In this document: positions 1 through 9,138 of the stretch, one piece after another | Numbering within the stretch: the first letter of the stretch is position 1 | Layout of the letters: the number at the start of each line of letters is the position of its first letter | DNA from: Setomelanomma holmii | Lineage: Eukaryota > Ascomycota > Dothideomycetes > Pleosporales > Phaeosphaeriaceae | Assembly (NCBI GenBank): GCA_010015745.1 | Contig: ML978179.1 | Span: 1 to 64,000 of the forward strand | DNA length: 64,000 nt | Direction of reading: 5' to 3' | Notes under the pieces: model-generated | Told to the model about the DNA's origin: nothing | What the model saw: the letters and a program-made list of their open reading frames with translations, nothing else | Databases searched by the model: none | Made by a program: the position numbers and the translations under genes

Positions 1-307
1 AACACACAAGCCCTCTCATTTGTCACCTTCATACCCCCTCCCCCAGCTTTAATGCTAACGCCCTAGGCCCACTGGCCCCAGAACAAGAGCTCTGCTTCAT
101 TGCTCAACACATCCCTGGCCCTATGGCCCAGAACCTAGATAGAGTCTTTTCAACTGACGGAAATTACCCTACCAGACTGCACACACTGCCAACACCCAAA
201 GAATAGGAGCACCTGACTAGTCAGGGCGCTACCCGTCTTTCATGCCCCCTGGGAGGCTTTCATAGGACGTTAAACAATACATACATACATACATACATAC
301 ATACACA
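1..307 (+). mobile_element. Probable 3' end of a LINE (Tad1-like) retrotransposon, running off the left edge
   Basis: The stretch has no open frame. It ends with a GC-rich segment and the string TAGGACGTTAAACAA, followed directly by a run of TACA units. From memory, fungal Tad1-clade LINE 3' ends often finish with a similar GACGTTAAACAA string and a short tandem tail. No reverse transcriptase is visible because only the presumed 3' UTR lies in the window. This is inference from the tail; a plain 3' UTR followed by a microsatellite would look similar. Confidence 0.35.
278..306 (+). repeat. (TACA)n microsatellite
   Basis: About seven tandem TACA units. It directly follows the putative LINE 3' end and could be its tail. 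Confidence 0.9.
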
Positions 308-834
308 ATACAACCTCAGTTCAATCCTTCAATTCTTCCTGCATGCGCACTGTTTACTTCACCGCGACACCATATCACCATCAAGGCAAGCCCTCCATCC
401 AACACGCAGTATAGGCTCAACCTCATCCGCCAGGGCTTACGACGAGCGAGGCAGCCATGGAGTGCCTTCTTGACGTCGGTACGCTGGTTCAACCTCATCC
501 TCAACACCACCACCAGCGCCCTTGGCAGCAACCTCAAATTCATCCTCAGGCAGCAGATCGTCATCTCCATCCTCAAAAGTATCCTCATCCTCGCCAACGA
601 TATCATCAGCTTGCGCGGAGGCAGCTGTTTGGGTGGCCTGCAGCTCAGGCTCAAGCTCAAACAATGGGCTTTGACGACGCGCTGGGCCAGTCACTGGAGG
701 CGACGGCAGCGCCTCGCGACGGACAAGTTTAGGCGTCAGATAGGTGGGATCTTGTCTGGTTGCCAGCGCTCTACGCTTCTGGGAGGACGGATTAACGTCT
801 TAATCAAATGGCTGCTTCGGCTTACGCTGGCGCC

Positions 835-1200
835 CAAGCGCCATCCCAACAATTGCCGGATTGGGCCTACAACAAGCTCAACACCAAGAAAACGCGATAT
901 ACGAGCAATTTGGCGCACGGGAACAGCTTGCAAAAGACTAGCCGCATCCAGAGTGTACGAACTGCCAATGGTCAGGCATCAGATTCGGCAACGAGAGCCA
1001 GTAGATATGTGCACCCTTGGAAACTGCCGTCGCCACAAGTCACATTGCATTTTCGAGTGGACACATGGTCGGAATTATCTAGGTAGCATATGCCAGATGA
1101 ATGTGTTGATGCTGAAGTGGATGAGAAAGGAAGAATAGAACGTGAGGAGCGGAATCGGAAAGCTGCCGCAGCAAGATCATCCCGAGGGCGATCGGACTAG
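835..1200 (+). pseudogene. Decayed coding fragment with Cys-rich motif, unidentified
   Basis: One forward frame reads QENAIYEQFGAREQLAKD, then TAG, then PHPECTNCQWSGIRFGNES, then a second stop. A neighbouring frame continues with a Cys/His-rich stretch (CTLGNCRRHKSHC). A third frame closes with a charged tail (GRIEREERNRKAAAARSS) ending in TAG at about 1198. These pieces look like protein but need frame changes and read-through of stops. Both visible stops are TAG where CAG would fit. The paired Cys spacing recalls a small zinc-binding motif, but I do not recognise the family. An acidic frame lies on the opposite strand at 437-694. It could be a remnant of a gene disrupted by the neighbouring element, or chance. 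Confidence 0.3.
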
Positions 1201-1352
1201 TGACTAAGCACATACTATCTTTGTCGCGTGCGTGACACGTTTTTTTAATCATCTATTTCGCGTCTCAAATGCTTAGAGCGACGGTGAACTCTCGGCAGAC
1301 AGTATCTACGCGTACGAGACGTCCAACGTGCCACACCAAAGCGTCCCTCTCC

Positions 1353-2080
1353 TTACTCCAGCGGCACCGCATCAGTTCCCAGATCGAGCCTAGTAAGTCC
1401 ATCTACAGCCAAAGCATTCATGAGAACCGTGGGCCAAAAATGGCAATCGGTCAACGCATGCTCGAACCAGTCGCCTCCAATCTTCTGACCCAGCGGCGCC
1501 GTGTAGTACTTCTGGACCTCGCTCAAGAGTCTCATATCCACTTTCGGGACCCTCAAATTCTCCTGCCTCAAATACTGCATGATTTCAGCTCTTAGTTTCT
1601 TTCGCTCCAGAATCTCGGGGTCTTCTTCATGGGCTGGTAGACGATCGAAGCCATGCCATTTGTTGCGCAAAAGTCGGGCCAGTGGCTTGCGAGCACGGGG
1701 ATCATCGAGACCTGTTGCGCCATTCTTGGACTCAGGGAGACCTATCAGTGGTCCTCTGGTCACTTTTTTGTTCTTCCAGGCAATTTCGCGGTCCTCCGAG
1801 TCATGTGGGGGAGTGTCGAGGACTAGCCAGTCGCCTGTGTCTTCGTCGATGAGCTTGCCGTCAGATGTGGTGCGCAAAGGGGTATTGGACTGGTCGAGTT
1901 TGGATGAGAAGGATTGTGCGTAGGTCGGGAGGCGAAGGCGACGAGGAGGTGTCTCTGGTCGCATCGTTAGGCACGTGCTGGTACGTTAGAGGCAAAGTAT
2001 GACGGCTTACTTGAAGCAGCTTGATCGGCCACGGGTGCACCAATCGTGCCGATATGTTTATCCATCTTGCTGTCCGACAT
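1353..2080 (-). CDS. Hypothetical protein, 223 aa, two exons
   Basis: Exon 1 runs 2080-2011 and starts MSDSKMDKHIGTIG. An intron at 1955-2010 has a GTAAGC donor, a CTAAC branch site and a CAG acceptor. Exon 2 runs 1954-1353. The spliced frame sums to 224 codons. The internal Met at 1964 falls inside the intron end, so I prefer the upstream start. The protein is soluble and charged, with no membrane segment. The middle is basic (WKNKKVTRGPLIGLPESK; RKPLARLLRNKWHGFDRLP) and the C-terminal half is helical with a WF/FWP aromatic patch near the end. I do not recognise a domain. It looks intact, which contrasts with the decayed genes around it. Confidence 0.6.
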
Positions 2081-2564
2081 GATGAAAGCGAGCCGTAGTT
2101 TCTAAACTGCCGCCTGACGATACGTAACCGGAGTTGCTGTAAGGTCCGGAACGAACTACGGCACAAGCGACCTGAACCGCTTAGGGAGGGTCGCGCGCGA
2201 TTGTCGATAGTCGGATTGATGCACACCGCGAGAGTTGGGCAAGTACTGGAGCCGGTTAGCAGTATTACGGTGTGAGATTGAAGGGCTGGCTTTTAGAGTT
2301 GAGCATCAAGGTGCGTCGATTGGCGTGGCTGTCATAACGAGGCTGCTTTTCAGTGAGGATCAGGGACGCTAGTAAGACAACTGTAGGTGAACCATGGGAC
2401 ACGCCAGCGGGACAAACGGCTTCCCAGATTAGTGAAAGCTACAAATCACGGAGAAGTAACACATTTGTTGAGGAGAGCGCTTAATTGAGTATGCCTATCG
2501 AAAGAGTTCTCAATTTTCCTAATATAGTCTGGTCAGTAATCGTTGCAAAAAAAGACATCGTGCA
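2081..2564. other. Intergenic, nothing recognised
   Basis: This is the upstream region of the 223-aa gene and the downstream flank of the flavin monooxygenase. I see no credible coding frame, repeat or RNA gene. Confidence 0.6.
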
Positions 2565-3923
2565 CTAGATCCAGTCCTTCGGACTCTTCAGTCCCAGTCT
2601 CTCGGCTTGCCCCTGTGTTGTAGTCGCCTTCTCATTAACACTGTCCGTCTCGAACCCAGCAACCTTTTTATAGACCCTGCCAATATCCTCCAACTCATCC
2701 TTTGGGATGACATCGTACACATTAGTGAATCCATCCGGCGCTCGCTCCTCCGCTAGCTGCAACACGTGATCAGGTCCGTTTGCGCGGTTGGCCATGACAA
2801 TCTTCGCCGTTGGCGGTAGACGCTCCTGCTCATAGGCCTTCAGCGCTTGCTTGATCGATGTTGTGGACGAAGCAGTGGTGACCGAGAGGTGCTTAGCAAG
2901 TGTCTCAGCATCGATGATTGCCTGAGATGCACCATTCGAACCGATGGGATACATGGCGTGTGCTGCATCGCCCAGAAGTGTCAGGCGACCAAAGGACCAG
3001 AGTTCAACGGGGTCGCGATCTGACATTGGGAACTCAAACACTTTCTCGGTGCTGTCGATTAAATCTTTCATCTCCAGGCCACCACACCTCCATGTCGCAA
3101 ACGGTCCGGCGAAGACCTCCTTGTTCACGGCTTTCGTCCAATCTGTCTTTGGAGGAGTCAGGTCGGTATCGTCTTTACCACGTATACGAAGTTCTGCTAT
3201 CCAGTTGACCAGCGATTTGCCTTTGTCTGCGGACCGCTGTGAGATTGGATATGCGATGAACTTTTGATCAGCGTGGCCAGCCCAGACCATACTTGCGCCG
3301 GTAAGATATGGATCGCGGTCGATACATCCACGCCATAGCATGCGACCGGAAAACTTCGGTGGTCCCTCGTTTGGATACAGGATGCGCCGCGCCGTCGAAT
3401 TGATCCCGTCCGCAGCAATCAAGATGTCACCCACAACCCCAGATAATTCTGCTGGCGCGCCGTCTCTGCGCTGCGAAAACTTCACCGTGATGCTCTTCTC
3501 GTTCTGCTCGAACCCAGTCAAGGCATGGTTGAGGTGCAAAACCTGAAACCCAAGCCTCTCCTTCACCGCACTCAATAACAGCATTTGAAACTCCCCACGA
3601 TGTATGCTAAACTGCGGCACTGCATAGCCAGCCGCTACACCTCGTTTCTCGCTCAATATGCTGTCACCATGTCGATTGTAGAAGTTCAGCTCTTGCGTTT
3701 TGATGCCGGTCTTTTCAAGTGCCTCAAGTAAACCCAAATTTCGCAATATCAGGACTGCAGATGGTTGCACATTAATTCCAACTCCCAAAGTCGTGAGTGT
3801 CGAGCTGGCCTCGAAGATTTCGATGTTCGTGAAGCCGGAGGCGTGCAGGGCAAGAGCCGCGGTAAGACCGCCGATGCCGGCCCCAGCGATGAGAATCTTG
3901 GGTTGGTGTTCGAGGAATGGCAT
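2565..3923 (-). CDS. FAD-dependent monooxygenase (class A aromatic hydroxylase type), 452 aa
   Basis: This is a single-exon flavoprotein. The start at 3923 (MPFLEHQPKILIAGAGIGG) puts the FAD dinucleotide motif GAGIGG at residues 14-19, as usual in the family. The frame stays open 45 codons further upstream, but that stretch is not like a protein N-terminus. The second FAD motif (DILIAADGINSTARR, Asp-Gly at 172-173) and the third (LTLLGDAAHAMYP, Gly-Asp at 318-319) are both present, so the fold looks complete. The family uses NAD(P)H and O2 to hydroxylate aromatic or polyketide-like substrates; phenol, salicylate and phenazine hydroxylases belong to it. The substrate cannot be read from sequence. 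It lies next to a broken MFS transporter on the same strand, so the pair may be the remains of a small catabolic or secondary-metabolite cluster. A 55-base poly(C) tract lies about 190 bp upstream of the start. Confidence 0.88.
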   Translation of the reverse strand: MPFLEHQPKILIAGAGIGGLTAALALHASGFTNIEIFEASSTLTTLGVGINVQPSAVLILRNLGLLEALEKTGIKTQELNFYNRHGDSILSEKRGVAAGYAVPQFSIHRGEFQMLLLSAVKERLGFQVLHLNHALTGFEQNEKSITVKFSQRRDGAPAELSGVVGDILIAADGINSTARRILYPNEGPPKFSGRMLWRGCIDRDPYLTGASMVWAGHADQKFIAYPISQRSADKGKSLVNWIAELRIRGKDDTDLTPPKTDWTKAVNKEVFAGPFATWRCGGLEMKDLIDSTEKVFEFPMSDRDPVELWSFGRLTLLGDAAHAMYPIGSNGASQAIIDAETLAKHLSVTTASSTTSIKQALKAYEQERLPPTAKIVMANRANGPDHVLQLAEERAPDGFTNVYDVIPKDELEDIGRVYKKVAGFETDSVNEKATTTQGQAERLGLKSPKDWI

Positions 3924-4110
3924 CTTGTATGATGGGTCACAGCAGCTCTCGATAAAAGGAAATGTCACAAAAGGAGAGCAAGAATTACGAAAAACATCGA
4001 AAAAGGGTCTCGACTTCCATAGCGTAGCCTTGCGTTGACTGTGGGGAAGAGCTACCAAGACCCGGAGGTACTCAGTAGACTGCCGAAGTTCGAAGCCGCG
4101 GCTGGCTGGA

Positions 4111-4167
<57 letters not shown>

Positions 4168-4470
4168 TGTCAGCCTGGCTTCATAGCTCCAGGTCGCATC
4201 TCAGCTGTTCCTTGACCGGCAAAAGTCATTGCGAGAAGTATAGGCGTCATACGAGTGAGTTGAGCATGCTGTGGTGGTGATATTGCGAAGAGAAAGGCTC
4301 GAGTTGCAGCATACGAAGAGGCCGACATCGGCTGACCTCCAAGTCAAGACGGATGGAAGATCAGAAGAACTTTCGTTAAGTAGGTATCATCAATACATCT
4401 ACCTGAAGACGTGTCGCTGATGAGAGCAGGTCTGTGCTTTGAAGATATAACAGTATAGTGCGTGTTACGC
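3924..4470. other. Promoter side of the flavin monooxygenase, with poly(C)
   Basis: This is the upstream flank of the monooxygenase and the downstream flank of the MFS pseudogene. Apart from the poly(C) tract I see no feature. The forward frame through it encodes a run of proline only because of the homopolymer. Confidence 0.6.
4112..4166 (+). repeat. Poly(C) homopolymer, 55 bases
   Basis: An uninterrupted run of 55 C directly follows GGAT. The complementary strand is poly(G), which could fold into stacked G-quadruplexes, with an i-motif possible on this strand. Such a length is rare in nuclear DNA and the exact count is probably unreliable. It could be a real microsatellite, a mis-resolved homopolymer or an assembly join. 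Confidence 0.97.
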
Positions 4471-6209
4471 CTACTGCAACCCCCTCGTACTCATAGCCCG
4501 CAGCTTGGGACCGTAGAACCACAACAACACCGGACTTATAAGTGCCCAAAAAAAGGGTCAAAAACGCCAACAAGCTATTGCCCCAGCCCAAGCCCATGGT
4601 CTCGTACATCTTAGGAGCAAACAGCAGGAAGCTGAATCCCATCATCGTCCGCATGAAGGCCCCCACAAAAGCAGCGGACGCAGCATACTTCACTTCGTAC
4701 GCATCTGTAGTATACGCCTGACTACATCGGAAACCAATGATCAAATTGATCGCGATGATCGCGCTCCCGATATTGGGAGCAATCCAATGCGCGCCATAAT
4801 GTGCTGTCCAGCCGTAAATGAACAGGCCGATAGGGCAGAGGAATCCAGCGATGAGCATGGGCGGAACGCGAAACTCAGGAAGACCTTCTTCAAGGCCGTA
4901 GTATGTCTTCATGCGAGCATAAAGCTAGGTTGCATTAGTCGTGTCCGCTAGAAATGAAGGATTGGGTAATGCTTACACCATCCATAAGTGGATGCGAGAT
5001 CTGCAATCCAATCATGAAGCCTAGACACAGCGAGAGGTAGTTGAGCGACGCAATGCCGACAGGCATATCGTACACTTCCTCGAAGACCATCGGAAATGTA
5101 GACAGCATTAGGTACATGACTCCATACAGGTACGCGCAGTATATCGAGGGAGCTTGTGTTGCCGGATGCGTGAACATCATGATGAACGGCAGAACCAGGC
5201 GCTTGCGCAGGATTTTGCTGAAGCGATCGGCGGTCTCATATTCGGTGCGCACGACGATATCAGGCCGGATTCCTTCCATTGCCTTACGGATGATCTTCGC
5301 CTTCTTCGCTAAGATGGCTGGCGCGTATGTCTCGGCGAGGAAGAACAGTGCAGTGACTTGCACGAAGACCGTGAAGATAGATGTCGCAAAAAAGATCCAG
5401 CGCCAGCTGACACCTTGAGAAATGTATGCACCGTAAGTGGGAGCTACACAAGGGCCGATCCAAGTCAGCATGCCGTAGATTGCTTGACCTTTGCCGCGTT
5501 CTTCTTTGCGCCATGTGTCAGCTCAGACACCGTTGCACAACTAGAAAGGATCAGTGCACTTCCCTTGAACGTATGAGGGTGCTCAGGACGACAGGGACGT
5601 ACTGCTTGTGGTGCTGCTCCACCAATGCCACTTAGAAAGCGGAAGGCCAGCATCTGATTTTGAGTCTGCGCAAAGCCGCATGTTGTATTGAAGAGGAGGT
5701 AGATGAGGTTGACATATTGCAAGACAGTCACTCTGCCAAAGATCTCTGATAAAGGCGCAAGCACGAAGGGTCCTTGAGCATAGCCGAGCAAGAAGATGGT
5801 CATAACCAGCTGCCGCTTGAACCCTTCAGGGATGTCAAAGTCATCGCCGATAGCAGGCAGCGCTGGAGTGACCATTGTTGACGAAATGGCGAGATGAAGG
5901 TGAACAGTGATACAAGAACAGTGACGACCCACTTCCGCTTCTGCGACCTGTTCAATGGGTTGCGCAGGTCGAGTAGCTTGTCCCATGTAATCTGCAGTAC
6001 TCGTCAGCTCAGTCATGGGTCAAATTGGGAATACCTACAATCACGTCCTGTTCTTTTCTTAGAGCTTCCTCGACCACGTGTTGATATCCGGGGTTGTATT
6101 TTGTTTCCTCGTCCTGCCATTGCCGGAACAGTCGTTCGGTACTGACGGGCGGCCGGTCGTCGCTCTCGAAACTGAATCTTGGTAGAGCAATCGAACTTCA
6201 CGCGCTCTG
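4471..6209 (-). pseudogene. MFS multidrug transporter (DHA1 family), disrupted
   Basis: The order is typical of fungal 12-TM drug:H+ antiporters: hydrophilic N-terminus (FRQWQDEETKYNPGYQH), intron near 6003-6048, KRKWVVTVLVSLFTFISP as TM1, APLSEIFGR as the loop 2-3 signature, RFLSGIGGAAPQA, and DTWRKEERGKGQAIYG. Introns with good signals lie at 5549-5611 and 4925-4976. Three lesions break the frame. One missing base near 5880 shifts TM1 out of frame. A TGA at 5523-5525 precedes the ADTWRKEERGK motif. A T7 run (4548-4554 on the plus strand as A7) with one base too many shifts the tail. Correcting that shift on paper gives the usual ending (FYGPKLRAM) and the stop at 4471. No clean start codon is visible in frame. 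Several lesions in one gene favour a pseudogene, although homopolymer sequencing errors could explain the last one. Confidence 0.75.
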
Positions 6210-7372
6210 CTCATCGACCGAAGGTCTTCGCAACAACATCTCCTTCAGGTTCATGATGGTACAAACGAAAATGTGTAAAGAGCGCGTGAGTATGAACGAA
6301 AGACTGGTGGGTCATAATGAGAACTCTGTTATGTTTGCAGTTGTAATGATGTTGTGTTTTTCAGGGTGCATAGCACTTCCACATATCTGGCCGAAGTCAT
6401 CCGTTAACATAAAGATAGCGAGGCAGTGTATTCAGCGGCCTCGCTTCGATCGAGGCTGTTCATATCGAGCCACCACGTTGGCCATGATGGTAGTGAACCA
6501 AGGCTTCGAACAAGCCTCCATGTTTACGATCTTGTGGAGCCATGCATGGTAAGGTCATAATCTCGCCGCTTGGTACTCGAGATGCAGTGCTAAACTTAAC
6601 GTAAGTAGTGTGCAAATTGTCAAGAATAGAAACCTGTCGTGTTCTTTCGTGGCAAAGATCTCGGTGTAGAGTCTAGAACCAATGGGAAAGCAGACGTTGG
6701 CCGGAAAGAGCTGAGTGGGTGGAGACAGAGCCTTGGTGGTGTAGACGTCACCTCATATGGCTGTGCTCAGATGGACTGCCAAGGGGTTACCATGAAGGCG
6801 GACGCTTGGGTCTCGGCATATCGGCTTGGTGAACACACGTGGTTGGGCAAACATCATTGGAAGAAGAGCATTAAGAACCTTGGACATGCAGGGTGATCGT
6901 CCGTGGAGACATGCAACGTGGGATGATTGTAGTCTGTGTGTATATGCTGGTCTTCCAGAAAACTTGGTTTCGGGCTATGTCGTCGTCGTAACCTCTGGCT
7001 GTGCATGCATGCCATGTCTACCAAATGACCGACATCAGCGGCTGGCGGAAGTGTTGGATCGTACATTTTGGTCTCGACTGTTGTCGTTGTCCTGAGGATT
7101 CGAGCGATGTAGTCAGGAAGTGCCAGCGCGCTTGTCCGTAATGCCATGGTCGTGGTCAGGATGTGCGGCCAAAAGCGCATCTTGGTTGATGGCCAACTCG
7201 AAACATCTGAAGGCCGTTTGGATATAAGAGTGTCGCGTGCTCAGTTTATAGGAAATATCGACCCTCAATTCACTCGCTCCAGTCTTACCAATCATTATCG
7301 CTTCCGATAACATCACTCAAGATCTTCTTTTGAATATTCCTCCAGCTTTCCCCGTGCCCACTTGAGTAGACA
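6210..7372. other. Intergenic, nothing recognised
   Basis: This 1.16 kb lies between two divergent pseudogenes. Open frames on both strands are short and lack protein-like composition. I found no repeat or RNA gene. Confidence 0.55.
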
Positions 7373-8912
7373 ATGCTCACGATGCTCCCTTCGTCTGTCG
7401 AAACAGGCGCTTCTGAGTCAGTGCCTGATTCAGCTGCAAAGATGCCAAGGCAGCGCTCTCCTACCATGCATCCAATGCATCCTGTGCCGACTGGACGCCC
7501 AAAGATGCCCCGACTCCGCACGCTGAAGACCTTCAATCTGTCACAGGCGCAAGTGGATGAGGTTTTGATGTCCGCATCCTCGCTCCTACCCACTCCAACT
7601 TCTGAAATTCTTGGAGGTCATCCACTTCGAATCTTGGTTGCTCCTTCAGGTTTCAAGGAAAGTCTAGGCCCAGAACATGTGGCGGATGCTATCGAAGCGG
7701 GAGTCCGCAAGGTGCTGGACGAAAGATCCGTTATTCTACGCAAGCTTCCTCTCCACGATGGCGGAGAAGGCTTTGCGCGTGCCTTAGTGGCGGTACAGGG
7801 CGGAGAGATCGTGGATAAGGCGGTGATGGGTCCGATAGGTCTACAAGTCGAGTCGCATCTTGGCTTTGTAGGTGAGAACAGGAAGACCGCTGTACTGGAT
7901 AGGGCCGCTGCTGCAGGTCTTCGCCTTGTGCCAAAGGATGCACGCGATCCAACAGTGACCACCACTTACGGTGTTGGAGAGCTGATAGCAGAGGCACTTG
8001 ATGCAGGGTCTACTAAGATCATAATTGGCTGCGGCGATTTGGCACTTCCGACGACGGTGCTGGCATGCTCTAAGCGCTCGGCGCCCGCCTCCTGGATGCA
8101 GACGGAGAAGAATTGCCCAGAGGAGCGGGTGGTAGCTCACTGGCACGTCTGGCTAGGATCGACTGGGATCATATTCATCCACGCCTTCGTGAAAACGCGG
8201 GTAAGTCAACTAAGTCATCGTATGCCATAAATCAGTTAACCCTTGTGTAGCAGAGAAGATCCAGATCGAAGCCGTCTGCAATATCAAGAATATGCTCTGC
8301 GGTCCTAGAGGTGTCGCACGAGTGTACGGGCCTCAGAAAGGCGCAACCCCGGCACAAGTCGACCTACTGGCAGCGTCCCTGGATCGTCTTGCATCGGTCG
8401 CTCAGACAGTGACTAGAAAGGACATCTCACGTGCGCCTGGTAGTGGTGCCAGCGGAAGCCTAGGGGCGGGACTGATAATGCTTGGCGCTCGGTTGCGCGA
8501 GCGATTCTTGGCCATCAACGAGTATTTTGAGTTCGATCAAGTTTTCGAGACGCAATGGGACTTTGTCATTACCGCTGAGCGAAGTCTAGATGGCTAAAGC
8601 ACCCAGGGTAAGATGACGACAGAGGTTGCGCGCCGAGCGAAACGAAGCGGCGCACAGGTCGTTGCGTTGGCTGGAACGATAGGAGAAGGAGCGGATGCGA
8701 CGTACGGTGCTGGCATCAAAGCCTTAGCAAGCCTTCTCAGAGGACCCTCGACTCTGGAAGAAGCTATTGTCCAGACCGAGACCCTGATCAAGGATGGTGC
8801 CGAGAAAGGTACTGCGTATGATCATGGTTGGGTTGGCTCTTGGAAGAAGACATCATTAGAACGCACTGCCCACGTCAAGACGCGGCGCGGTCTTGGTAGA
8901 ACCGACCTTTGA
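7373..8912 (+). pseudogene. Glycerate kinase (GlxK/GarK family), disrupted
   Basis: The sequence tracks the bacterial-type glycerate 2-kinase fold closely: RILVAPSGFKESLGPEHVA, LPLHDGGEGFARALV, TVTTTYGVGELIAEALD, IIIGCGD, DDGAGML, ALGARLLDADGEELP, WDFVITAERSLDG and STQGKMTTEVARRAKR. Intact enzymes phosphorylate glycerate with ATP. One missing base near 8036-8041 (after IIIGCGD) shifts the frame. TAA at 8071-8073 replaces an expected Gln before ALGARLLD. TAA at 8595-8597 replaces the expected Gln in the DG-Q-STQGKM motif. A normal intron (8201-8250) remains recognisable between them. Both stops are explained by CAA-to-TAA changes. The start at 7373 is the first Met; about 80 N-terminal residues precede the kinase fold. 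Parts of the fold read through well, so the decay is recent. Confidence 0.8.
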
Positions 8913-9138
8913 CGTCGGTGGCATGAGCATAGTTTTCGTCTTAGCCAAAATACCAATGGTTGTTTAGCTGAACAAAATGATGATGCTCATAAACAATGCC
9001 ACACATCCGTAACGCGTCCAGATCTCTGCGTTGTAGTGCAGTTAAGAGTGCGCGACCGTACTCATCTACCCCCACACGGTTCCCAATCTCGCCCATGAAG
9101 CGAGATCATCCCATATCCTCGACAACACAAGCCGCCGC

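Noticed and set aside
470..1138. 222-codon forward open frame
   Set aside because: It overlaps a decayed coding fragment in other frames and its own text has no protein-like domain.
4035..4280. Forward frame with a proline run
   Set aside because: The prolines come only from the 55-base poly(C); there is no coding context.
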